7,699 nt of DNA, from positions 1 to 7,699 of the forward strand of contig JBFHKL010000201.1 of the NCBI GenBank assembly GCA_041595375.1, read 5' to 3'. The position numbers and the translations under genes were made by a program. This document shows, piece after piece, positions 1 through 6,253 of the stretch. How positions within the stretch are numbered: position 1 is the first letter of the stretch; each line of letters opens with the position of its first letter. This DNA is from Saccharicrinis sp041595375 (GTDB lineage: Bacteria > Bacteroidota > Bacteroidia > Bacteroidales > Marinilabiliaceae). Below the pieces are notes generated by a model that made no database searches, had not been told where the DNA came from, and was given only the letters and a program-made list of their open reading frames with translations.

Positions 1-70
1 ACAGCTTAACAAAGCATACATTTGCATAACTGACAGATAATTATCTTCTAAAAATTTACTATTTATATGG

Positions 71-96
71 TAACTTTGGGTTTATTACTACTTTTG
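71..96 (+). promoter_or_regulatory. Candidate tandem -7 promoter elements for the NCS2 permease
   Basis: Two exact matches to the Bacteroidota -7 consensus TAnnTTTG lie upstream of the permease: TAACTTTG at 71-78 and TACTTTTG at 89-96. They would give leaders of about 33 and 15 nt. Neither has a convincing TTTG -33 element at the usual spacing, so which one is used is open. The second octamer is identical to the one found before the TPR kinase at 6268. Confidence 0.4.
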
Positions 97-107
97 CCGA
101 AACCCAA
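76..107. repeat. Inverted repeat over the permease transcription start region
   Basis: TTGGGTTT at 76-83 and its perfect complement AAACCCAA at 100-107 are separated by 16 nt. The repeat overlaps both candidate -7 elements and ends 10 nt before the start codon. There is no T-run after it, so it is not a good terminator. An operator or a leader hairpin are both possible, and no known nucleobase riboswitch was recognised. Confidence 0.35.
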
Positions 108-117
108 TTAATTTATC

Positions 118-1329
118 ATGAACACGAACATTCCATTATCAAACTCCAAGCAAATATTATTAGGAGTTCAGTTTCTCTTTGTAGCCTTCGGAGCCACGGT
201 ACTGGTTCCCCTGTTAGTAGGCATAAATCCATCTATAGCATTATTATCAGCCGGTGTGGGAACATTGATTTTCCATATGATTACCAAAGGCAAGGTACCT
301 GTATTTTTAGGAAGTAGCTTTGCTTTTATTGCACCAATTAATGCAGCTACAGAAAGATTTGGCTTTGCAGGTATGCTATCGGGCATTATAGCTGTAGGTA
401 TTATTTATACTCTGGTATCCTATTTAGTAAAGTTAAGAGGAGTAAATTTTATCAGAACAATCTTTCCTTCAGTTGTTGTAGGGCCAGTAATCATGGTAAT
501 AGGCTTATCTCTTGCACCAGTAGGTGTTAATATGGCAAAAGGTAACTGGATCATTTCCGGAGTATCCTTAATGGCAGCCATTATAGCCGTTGTTTATTTT
601 AAAGGCATCATCAAGTTAATCCCCATTTTTATTGGTATTGTAGTTGGTTATGTACTATCCATATTCATGGGGAAAGTTGATTTTAATCTTATTACAGAAG
701 CTGCCTGGTTACAGCTTCCTGAATTTACTTTACCAAAGTTTAGCTGGGAAGCTATTTTATATATGATTCCAGTAGCCATTGCCCCGCTTATTGAGCATGT
801 TGGTGATATTTACGCCATCGGAGCAGTTGCTGAAAAAGATTTTATAAAAAACCCAGGCCTAAATAAAACAATGTTGGGAGACGGTATAGCTACAAGTTTC
901 GCCGGCTTTATTGGCAGTGTGCCTAACACCACTTATTCAGAGGTAACCGGAGCTATTGAGCTCACGAAAGTAACTAACCCAAGAGTATTAAGAATTTCAG
1001 CTATCACAGCTATCCTATTTTCTGTTATTGGTAAGGTTAGTGGCCTTTTAAGATCTATACCTAATGAAGTTTTAGGTGGAATTATGCTTTTACTTTTTGG
1101 CATGATTGCCAGTGTAGGTATTAAAACATTGATTGAATCAAAGGCCAATTTTCACAAAACAAGAAACATGGTGATTGTGTCTGTTATTTTAACCGTAGGA
1201 ATAGGAGGTGCTGCCATCGACTTTGGTTCATTTTCTCTGGAAAAAATCGGACTGGCTTCGGTAGTAGGCGTCGTTCTAAATTTAATATTACCCGGTAAGT
1301 CAAATGAAGTTCATATTGAAAAAGAATAA
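118..1329 (+). CDS. NCS2-family nucleobase:proton symporter, uracil permease-like
   Basis: This is an inner-membrane transporter of 403 aa (E. coli UraA is 429 aa) that imports a nucleobase, probably uracil, with protons for salvage. The hydrophobic pattern fits the 14-segment NCS2 fold. TM1 reads GATVLVP, and the GSSFAF segment (65-70) matches the UraA TM3 region that carries its substrate-stacking Phe. TM8 has IEHVGD with E226 at the position of UraA Glu241. TM10 has NTTYSE with E275 at the position of UraA Glu290. Two positions differ from UraA: D230 sits where UraA has His245, and V276 replaces the almost invariant Asn of the NAT signature (here E-V-T-G-x4-T-K). Acid at the first of these is typical of xanthine/urate carriers, so the exact substrate is uncertain. 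The ATG at 118 is the natural start because the TM1 motif follows closely. No pyrimidine genes are visible beside it; it appears to be transcribed alone and ends at a shared hairpin. Confidence 0.92.
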   Translation: MNTNIPLSNSKQILLGVQFLFVAFGATVLVPLLVGINPSIALLSAGVGTLIFHMITKGKVPVFLGSSFAFIAPINAATERFGFAGMLSGIIAVGIIYTLVSYLVKLRGVNFIRTIFPSVVVGPVIMVIGLSLAPVGVNMAKGNWIISGVSLMAAIIAVVYFKGIIKLIPIFIGIVVGYVLSIFMGKVDFNLITEAAWLQLPEFTLPKFSWEAILYMIPVAIAPLIEHVGDIYAIGAVAEKDFIKNPGLNKTMLGDGIATSFAGFIGSVPNTTYSEVTGAIELTKVTNPRVLRISAITAILFSVIGKVSGLLRSIPNEVLGGIMLLLFGMIASVGIKTLIESKANFHKTRNMVIVSVILTVGIGGAAIDFGSFSLEKIGLASVVGVVLNLILPGKSNEVHIEKE

Positions 1330-1338
1330 CATAAAAAT

Positions 1339-1375
1339 GGTAGCCCTTTACGTTACAAGTGGAGGGTTACCTTTT
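1339..1375. terminator. Bidirectional terminator between convergent genes
   Basis: GGTAGCCCT (1339-1347) pairs with AGGGTTACC (1363-1371), a 9-bp stem with one G-U pair and a 15-nt loop. It is followed by TTTT on the + strand and, read the other way, by five Ts (complement of 1334-1338). It sits just after the permease stop and its right arm contains the minus-strand stop codon at 1367-1369, so one structure can serve both genes. Confidence 0.6.
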
Positions 1376-3505
1376 ATATTTTACTTTCAAATCTTCCACA
1401 TCCTTAAGGGGCCTTATCCATATATCTTGAAATTGCCCTGCGTTCATCAACCATTTTTTATCCTCTAAGGATGCTTTATAGTCAGCGTAAACACCATAGA
1501 TATAACGAGTATATCCATCCACACATCTCACTTCACTAACACTTTGCAGCCCATTATCTGTAAAAATCTTTAAACTCTTAAGCGGACCCTTTTTAAGAGC
1601 ATACAACTGCATAGTATAACCAGCTACATCCTTCGAAACAGCAGAGGTATTTGTCTGAACAACACGCCCACCTGCAGATTTCTTGTTAGCTATAGGAAGC
1701 GTTTGGGCAGACTGAACTTCCTCTTTATGAGCTATTGGTTTGGGTAAATCAGCTTCAAGAGTATTTTCCTCTGCAGCAGTTTTATTCTTATTCATTTCAG
1801 TAAGAAAGCTTTCCTTCACTTCATTCTGTAATTTAGTTTTTGCAAACTGGGTAAAATCTTCAATCTCCTGGTCAATAACCCTTTGCAAAGGAGCATCCAT
1901 AGCCACATCTTTAAAAAGAACAGGCTTCTTATTATGCAAATAACTCATCTCTGAGGTTACATTAATAAAAGCCACGCTTTCATTATCACCGGAGTCTGTT
2001 TGTTTAACTTCATATTCATAGCCTATTTCAAGAAACAATAAAAACGTTCCCTTACGTGTATTGGGTCTATAATCACCAACCAGTCGGTTATCCTTACGGC
2101 GGGTTACCAAAATACGCATATCTTCCATATTACTGCTTAGGGCAGGATTCACCGTTCCTTCTACCACAGCCAACTCAGTATCTGAATTATTTTCAAATTT
2201 AACACGGTAAATATCCGATCCTCCATAGTTATCTTCAAACTTAGAAGAGGCATAATAGGCATGACTCTTATTTACTGTAGGTACAAAAAAGAAATCATCT
2301 GCTGGGGTATTAATCGGATAGCCCAGATTAACCGGTTTAGACCAGGAAGAATCCTTCAGCATTTCGGCATAAAACACATCAAGTCTGCCCATGCTATTAT
2401 GACCCTCCGAGGAAAAATATAAGGTTTTGCCATCATAATGAATCATTGGTGTTTCTTCATCATATTCTGTATTAATATGAGGTCCCAGATTACGGGGTTT
2501 ACCCCAATTCCCATGAATATCTCTTTTAACCATATAAATATCGAGTCCGCCATACCCCCCTTCTCTATCACTAGTAAAAAACAAAGTACTCTTATCTGCA
2601 GAGATAGACCCATGTGTTTCTTCAGCAAAGCTATTGATGGGGAAAGGCAGTTTTTCAGGATCACTCCACTCCTGACCTGAAAAACGACTAAGATACAAAC
2701 TCTTCCCATGCTCATCATTCCTAAACAAAATCATCTCATCACCATCAGGCGATAATGAAGCCGCCGCTTCATGTTCATTTTGCCTAAAAAAAACCTTTAA
2801 CATTCGTGCACTTTCAACATTATCCTCATCCAAAGGCACTGAATAAATCTTCTCAGCATATTGTCCATCAGACAATAGTGACATTCTAATCCAATTACGT
2901 CTGGATGTAAAAAACAACCGATGTTCACCCACCGATGCCAGAGGACTATGGTCATCATACCTTGAATTAACATCACTACCCATATTTGTCACACTCATCT
3001 CAATAGGATTATTGATAAAGAAATAAGCATTCTGACAAACTTGAATCTCATGTTCTAACTCTTCCTGCAATAAGCTATCTTGAGCTTGCAGATGAACCAT
3101 AATCTCTTCGTATAGAGCTACAGCCTTACGCGGCTGAAGCAAAACCTGATAAGCCATCCCAAGCGAAAGGCTTAATTCGACTCCCAAATAACCCTTCTTT
3201 TCTTCAGGAGAAAGAATGTCCAAGCCTTTATTAAAACAAACCACAGCAGTATCTGCTCCGGTGGTAGTATTCAAATAACACAAGCCCATATTATACAAAG
3301 CATCCAGATCTTCAGGATTATTTTTTACCATAACCTTAAAAACATCAATGGCCTCTTTGTAATTACCCTGATCGGCAAGATTCATTGCTCTTTTAAAGAG
3401 CTTTGTATCCTGATTCGATATTTTTTCCTGAGCATACCCGACACACCACACACCTACAAACAAGGTTAGCAGGCATATCATTTTCATCATCCCCTTTATT
3501 AACAT
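1367..3505 (-). CDS. Exported TPR / PD40 beta-propeller / SPOR-domain envelope protein
   Basis: The 712-residue product starts with a signal peptide (about 1-26, ending VGYAQ) and no lipobox Cys. Residues 35-140 hold two to three TPR motifs (for example the NYKEAIDVFKVMVKNNPEDLDALYNMG region). Residues 190-437 form a WD40-like PD40 propeller with repeated F-[FY]-S-S/T-x-R/E..GG.DIY blades, seen at 308-325, 362-379 and 417-434. Residues 445-515 resemble the beta-sandwich carboxypeptidase-regulatory domain. A polar Lys/Glu/Ala linker (540-627) leads to residues 629-702, which look like a SPOR domain (YTMQLYALKK..., GYTRYIYGVY). The TPR-PD40-CRD order is that of PorE and other Bacteroidota OmpA-family proteins, but the usual C-terminal OmpA peptidoglycan-binding domain is absent. 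SPOR domains bind denuded peptidoglycan, so a periplasmic cell-wall-anchored role is inferred. It appears monocistronic. Several Met codons within the first nine residues could be the start. Confidence 0.85.
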   Translation of the reverse strand: MLIKGMMKMICLLTLFVGVWCVGYAQEKISNQDTKLFKRAMNLADQGNYKEAIDVFKVMVKNNPEDLDALYNMGLCYLNTTTGADTAVVCFNKGLDILSPEEKKGYLGVELSLSLGMAYQVLLQPRKAVALYEEIMVHLQAQDSLLQEELEHEIQVCQNAYFFINNPIEMSVTNMGSDVNSRYDDHSPLASVGEHRLFFTSRRNWIRMSLLSDGQYAEKIYSVPLDEDNVESARMLKVFFRQNEHEAAASLSPDGDEMILFRNDEHGKSLYLSRFSGQEWSDPEKLPFPINSFAEETHGSISADKSTLFFTSDREGGYGGLDIYMVKRDIHGNWGKPRNLGPHINTEYDEETPMIHYDGKTLYFSSEGHNSMGRLDVFYAEMLKDSSWSKPVNLGYPINTPADDFFFVPTVNKSHAYYASSKFEDNYGGSDIYRVKFENNSDTELAVVEGTVNPALSSNMEDMRILVTRRKDNRLVGDYRPNTRKGTFLLFLEIGYEYEVKQTDSGDNESVAFINVTSEMSYLHNKKPVLFKDVAMDAPLQRVIDQEIEDFTQFAKTKLQNEVKESFLTEMNKNKTAAEENTLEADLPKPIAHKEEVQSAQTLPIANKKSAGGRVVQTNTSAVSKDVAGYTMQLYALKKGPLKSLKIFTDNGLQSVSEVRCVDGYTRYIYGVYADYKASLEDKKWLMNAGQFQDIWIRPLKDVEDLKVKYKR

Positions 3506-3568
3506 ATTTTTCTAAGAACAGACTATTGAAAAATTTTATTCTTCGCTATAAATAATGATTATTTACCG

Positions 3569-3576
3569 CAAAGATA
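3569..3576 (-). promoter_or_regulatory. Candidate -7 element for the TPR/PD40/SPOR gene
   Basis: On the minus strand the octamer TATCTTTG (3576 down to 3569) matches TAnnTTTG exactly. It predicts a transcription start near 3562 and a leader of roughly 57 nt before the ATG at 3505. No clear TTTG -33 element is visible; the corresponding region is occupied by an inverted repeat. Confidence 0.5.
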
Positions 3577-3590
3577 CCACTTTACTTAAT

Positions 3591-3624
3591 ACTCTAACAG
3601 ACTATCTACTGCATATTTTAGAGT
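3591..3624. repeat. Inverted repeat at the -33 region of the TPR/PD40 gene
   Basis: ACTCTAA at 3591-3597 and its perfect complement TTAGAGT at 3618-3624 are separated by 20 nt. The near arm falls where the -33 element of the minus-strand promoter would be. It could be an operator for a dimeric regulator, but a 7-bp match in AT-rich DNA can also occur by chance. Confidence 0.25.
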
Positions 3625-3775
3625 TATCTATTGATTACGAAATGATTATGCGGTATGTTTAAAATTTTACAACAAATAACGATTTTTACCAACCAATGAA
3701 CAAAATAAAATGACGAACGTTTAATTATGTGGGATAAAAGAAAATCTGTTTACATAAAAAAAGGCTTATGAGCAA

Positions 3776-3804
3776 TAAAAAGACAAAACCCAGCTAAAAG
3801 GTTT
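3776..3804 (-). terminator. Weak candidate terminator after the response-regulator gene
   Basis: Read on the minus strand, AAACC (3804-3800) can pair with GGTTT (3790-3786) in a short 5-bp stem followed by a T-rich tract (TGTC then five Ts). A further run of seven Ts follows at 3762-3756. The stem is too weak for confidence, but its position, 7 nt after the stop codon, is right. Confidence 0.28.
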
Positions 3805-3811
3805 ACTTTGA

Positions 3812-4510
3812 TTAAGCTTTATCTTTTAATACATAACCAACCGTAGGTATGCTCTCTATGCTTATTGAGGCATCAGACTTTAGATATTTACGGATCTTAG
3901 CAATAAAAACATCCAAACTACGACTATTAAAATAATCATTATCGCCCCATAACGCATTTAAAATATCATCCCGTTTAACCACTTCATTGAGTTTACTGGC
4001 AAGCATCTGAAGCACATCATTTTCCTTTTGTGTGAGGCGTTTCGACAGGTCTTTATTTTTCAACAATAGGTTTTTAGGATCAAATTCGAAACTCCCTACT
4101 TTCAATACTTTGCCTGCAAGCACTTCACCTTCCATGATATTACATCTTAACAACACGGCATTTATACGACACAGTAACTCATCTTCATCAAAGGGTTTTA
4201 CAATATAATCATCCACGCCAATCTGGAAGCCTTTAATTTTATCCTCCTTGAGTGTTTTGGCAGTCAAGAAAATAATGGGCACTTTCTTATTTTTCTGCCG
4301 AATCGATTCGGCTATTGAAAAGCCATCCATCCCGGGCAACATAACATCGAGCAGGCAAAAATCAAAAGAATAATTATTAAACGCTTTAAGCCCTGAAATA
4401 CCATCTTTATATAGTTTCACATCAAAACCATTGCATTCCAGAAATTCCACCAAGAGAAAACCCATACTTGTATCGTCTTCAACCAGAAGAATTTTTTTAG
4501 CTATATTCAT
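3812..4510 (-). CDS. OmpR/PhoB-family response regulator
   Basis: This is a cytoplasmic DNA-binding regulator of 232 aa, phosphorylated by the kinase encoded just upstream. The receiver domain (about 5-120) has the acidic pair D12/D13, phosphoacceptor D55 in LLDVMLPGMD, T83 in FLTAK and K105 in VKPF, so all active-site residues are present. Residues 137-232 form the winged-helix DNA-binding domain, with the LTQKENDVLQ helix, the SRSLDVFIAKIRKYL recognition region and the terminal VGYVL hairpin. I choose the ATG at 4510 (MNIAKKILLVEDD) because it begins right at the first receiver strand. An in-frame TTG at 4537 would add nine poorly conserved residues. The gap to the kinase stop is 33 nt, consistent with one operon. 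This domain class binds direct repeats spaced about one helical turn, which is the pattern found at 5859-5898 in front of the operon. Confidence 0.93.
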   Translation of the reverse strand: MNIAKKILLVEDDTSMGFLLVEFLECNGFDVKLYKDGISGLKAFNNYSFDFCLLDVMLPGMDGFSIAESIRQKNKKVPIIFLTAKTLKEDKIKGFQIGVDDYIVKPFDEDELLCRINAVLLRCNIMEGEVLAGKVLKVGSFEFDPKNLLLKNKDLSKRLTQKENDVLQMLASKLNEVVKRDDILNALWGDNDYFNSRSLDVFIAKIRKYLKSDASISIESIPTVGYVLKDKA

Positions 4511-4543
4511 AAAAACATTTTTTTTGCTGGTAACCAAATAATA

Positions 4544-5782
4544 TCACTTCACATTAAACTTAAGAGTAAAAACACTGCCTTTATTTAATTCACTCTTCAC
4601 TTCAATAATACCCCTATGCCTATCCATTACATTTTTAACAAAATCAAGTCCCAAGCCAAAGCCCTTGGTATCATGAACATTACCAAAAGAGACCCGATAA
4701 TATTTTTGAAATATATTTGAAAACTCATTAGCAGGAATACCTATACCATTATCTGCAACAGAAACCAACAATTGCTTACTTTTATTTTTAGTTGAGATGC
4801 TAAGCTGAGGTGCATTTCCATTTGTATATTTCAGAGCATTATCTAACAAATTAGCTATAGCATGACGCAAATAGGTATATTCTCCTTTCAACATACAATT
4901 CGTTGCGTCAAGATAAAAAGCCACAGTACCTCCTTGTTCTGTAAGCTGAGGAATAATATCACTAACACAATCTCTCACCAAAGCATGAACATCAACATAT
5001 TCCAATTCTGTTTTTACAGTTTCCATGGTAGCCACCTTAAGAATATCCTGCACATGACCTGCCAATTTATTATTTTCATTATGTATCAGTTGGGCATATT
5101 CATCTATTTTAATATCATTTCCACTTCCTATTTTCTTTTTAATTAAACCCGAGGCAAACTTTATATTGGCAATTGGTGTTTGAAACTCATGCACCATATT
5201 ATCGATAAAATCTTTTGTATTCAACAAAACCGCTTTCTTTTTATTAAATAAGCGATATGTAATGATAAACGAAGTCATTACAAAAAGAATAGCCGCTATG
5301 GACAGGTAAAAAAGAGTACCCAACTGAGCAAATAAAAACTTACTTTGTTCAGGGAATTCAATCACTAACTTGATTCCATTCTGAGCCAAAAGACCATTTA
5401 GCGACTGCTCATAACACGAAATACATATCTTACCTTTCTTTTCATTGTGCTCATTAACAAACTCAAAACGATAATCCAGATTGATTTTATGCAAATACAA
5501 ATTAGACTGAATAATACTGTCTACTTTCTGAAAATTTAAACACTGCAGATCTTCGGAACACTGATTACCACAAATATAATTGTGCATATTATTACACAAA
5601 TTAGCTTCACGTGCAATCTCATTCCGCGCCTCTCGTAAGGCCAAAACAACACGATGATTAAAATGTTTCTCTTCGAGCTTACCTGCTTTAACTATGAACA
5701 AAACCTGTATAACTACCAGCGATAACAATACCACAAATGTAAATACAGCCAACCATCCCTGCTTATCTATCATCTTAATCAT
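4544..5782 (-). CDS. Two-TM sensor histidine kinase with cysteine-rich periplasmic domain
   Basis: This 412-residue membrane kinase is the partner of the response regulator that follows it. TM1 is at about 10-32 and TM2 at about 153-177, enclosing a periplasmic sensor of roughly 120 residues. The H-box FIDNMVHEFQTPIANI carries phosphoacceptor H198. The ATPase domain has an N-box NLLDNALKYT (311-320), G1 DNGIGIP (344-350), F-box FQKYY (358-362) and G2 KGFGLGLDFV (373-382), so the kinase appears intact. No HAMP domain is evident: TM2 runs almost directly into the H-box helix, a common Bacteroidota arrangement. The unusual part is the sensor, which has C63, C71, C75, C81, C120 and C123, spaced C-x7-C-x3-C-x5-C then CxxC. 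These could bind a metal or form redox-active disulfides; which is inference. I could not assign it to a named system. An alternative start three codons downstream (M4) is possible. Confidence 0.92.
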   Translation of the reverse strand: MIKMIDKQGWLAVFTFVVLLSLVVIQVLFIVKAGKLEEKHFNHRVVLALREARNEIAREANLCNNMHNYICGNQCSEDLQCLNFQKVDSIIQSNLYLHKINLDYRFEFVNEHNEKKGKICISCYEQSLNGLLAQNGIKLVIEFPEQSKFLFAQLGTLFYLSIAAILFVMTSFIITYRLFNKKKAVLLNTKDFIDNMVHEFQTPIANIKFASGLIKKKIGSGNDIKIDEYAQLIHNENNKLAGHVQDILKVATMETVKTELEYVDVHALVRDCVSDIIPQLTEQGGTVAFYLDATNCMLKGEYTYLRHAIANLLDNALKYTNGNAPQLSISTKNKSKQLLVSVADNGIGIPANEFSNIFQKYYRVSFGNVHDTKGFGLGLDFVKNVMDRHRGIIEVKSELNKGSVFTLKFNVK

Positions 5783-5822
5783 TAAACAAATCTATTTCTT
5801 TATTGTTTTAATTTGAAAGCCA

Positions 5823-5830
5823 CAAAAATA
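5823..5830 (-). promoter_or_regulatory. Candidate -7 element for the kinase/regulator operon
   Basis: On the minus strand TATTTTTG (5830 to 5823) fits TAnnTTTG. It would start transcription near 5816, about 34 nt before the kinase ATG. A TTG at 5849-5847 is the nearest -33-like sequence, but the spacer of 16 nt is shorter than usual. The direct-repeat array begins 29 bp upstream, a position suited to an activator. Confidence 0.42.
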
Positions 5831-5858
5831 TAAATTTATTAAGTAACAATTTGCCTAA

Positions 5859-5898
5859 TTAACAAGTCATTAACACGGATTAACAAGCAAATAACACA
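5859..5898. promoter_or_regulatory. Four phased direct repeats, probable response-regulator binding array
   Basis: TTAACAAG (5859), TTAACACG (5870), TTAACAAG (5880) and ATAACACA (5891) share the consensus WTAACAMR. Their starts are 11, 10 and 11 bp apart, so all four face the same side of the helix. Copies 1 and 3 are identical, and copies 2 and 4 share TAACAC, so the array can also be read as two 21-bp units matching at 16 of 21 positions. It lies between divergent promoters. OmpR/PhoB-type proteins bind tandem sites of this spacing, and the adjacent operon encodes one. Binding is inferred. Confidence 0.6.
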
Positions 5899-5917
5899 TA
5901 TTTTATAAAAATCAGAT

Positions 5918-5925
5918 AATATTTG
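5918..5925 (+). promoter_or_regulatory. Candidate -7 element for the cysteine-rich peptide gene
   Basis: AATATTTG at 5918-5925 matches TAnnTTTG at all fixed positions but the first; alternatively TA at 5917 with a 3-nt gap before TTTG. The start would be near 5931, giving a leader of about 36 nt. No -33 TTTG is present. The last direct repeat (5891-5898) occupies that region, as expected for a promoter that depends on an activator. Confidence 0.4.
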
Positions 5926-5967
5926 TAACGACAACATTTATCAAGTAATAAATTAAAATTTAACATT

Positions 5968-6183
5968 ATGAAGAAGTCAATTGCTGTATCATTTCTATTT
6001 TTATTTATGCTAGCTATCGCATCACCTGTAATGGCTACAGACAACATTCAGGAACCTGAAAAAACCGAAAAAAAGGCAGAAAAAAAAGAATGCTGTTCTG
6101 AGAAAAAGGAATGCTGTTCTGAGAAAAAAGAATGTACTAAAGAAAAGAAAGAAGCATGTAAAAAAGAATGCAGCAAGAAATAA
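5968..6183 (+). CDS. Small exported Lys/Glu/Cys repeat protein, function unknown
   Basis: The 71-residue product has a clear signal peptide: a KK start, a hydrophobic core at 5-18, and likely cleavage after VMA (A23). There is no lipobox, so the 48-residue mature peptide should be soluble in the periplasm or outside the cell. Residues 39-59 are three copies of a heptad beginning KKEC (KKECCSE, KKECCSE, KKECTKE), followed by a degenerate copy with C64 and C68. The seven cysteines are C42, C43, C49, C50, C56, C64 and C68. No family was recognised. High Cys content with alternating charge resembles metal-binding or thiol-buffer peptides, but there are no His residues and no known metallothionein signature, so this is inference. 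It is divergent from the kinase operon across a probable regulator array and has its own terminator. The coding nature is supported by the signal peptide and flanking signals; an antisense Phe-rich reading frame here is a shadow. Confidence 0.82.
   Translation: MKKSIAVSFLFLFMLAIASPVMATDNIQEPEKTEKKAEKKECCSEKKECCSEKKECTKEKKEACKKECSKK
6082..6144 (+). repeat. Three tandem 21-bp coding repeats
   Basis: Units at 6082-6102, 6103-6123 and 6124-6144 each encode one Lys-Lys-Glu-Cys heptad. Units 1 and 2 differ at one base (AAA versus AAG for the second Lys). Unit 3 keeps the first ten bases of unit 1, then diverges. The near-identity of the first two points to recent duplication by slippage or unequal crossing-over, and the copy number may vary between strains. 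Confidence 0.75.
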
Positions 6184-6213
6184 GCTGCATCTCATAAATA
6201 TTGAATTCATAAC

Positions 6214-6253
6214 AAACCACATGTACAACAAAGTATACATGTGGTTTTTTTTT
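6214..6253 (+). terminator. Rho-independent terminator after the cysteine-rich peptide gene
   Basis: AAACCACATGTA (6214-6225) pairs perfectly with TACATGTGGTTT (6236-6247), a 12-bp stem with a 10-nt loop. It runs into nine consecutive Ts (6245-6253). It starts 30 nt after the stop codon and separates this small gene from the TPR kinase. Confidence 0.85.

Larger units (their letters stand above)
3506..3811. other. Non-coding AT-rich intergenic region
   Basis: This is about 306 nt between two minus-strand transcription units. It holds the candidate promoter and inverted repeat for the TPR/PD40 gene on the left, and a weak terminator for the response-regulator operon on the right. No ORF of meaningful length, tRNA or recognisable RNA fold was seen. 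The middle part (about 3625-3755) has no feature I can name. Confidence 0.6.

Noticed and set aside
6..33. TTAACAAA and ATAACTGA upstream of the permease as further regulator sites
   Set aside because: There are only two partial matches, 20 bp apart, in AT-rich DNA, without the 10-11 bp array seen at 5859. A chance origin is likely.
2443..2718. Second minus-strand frame inside the TPR/PD40 gene
   Set aside because: It lies wholly within a well-supported gene whose propeller motifs run through the region, and its own product has no recognisable features.
4511..4537. TTG start adding nine residues to the response regulator
   Set aside because: The ATG at 4510 begins directly at the receiver domain; the added residues match nothing in the family.
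4862..5146. Plus-strand frame opposite the histidine kinase
   Set aside because: It is antisense to conserved H-box and N-box regions, and its composition is that of a reverse-complement shadow.
5960..5965. Extra TTAACA just before the peptide start codon as a fifth regulator site
   Set aside because: It lies 69 bp from the last phased copy, out of helical register, and matches only six bases.
6068..6110. A-rich runs (7-8 As) in the Cys-rich gene as programmed frameshift or phase-variation sites
   Set aside because: The runs simply encode Lys, and the shifted frames give no sensible continuation. No supporting stimulatory structure was seen.
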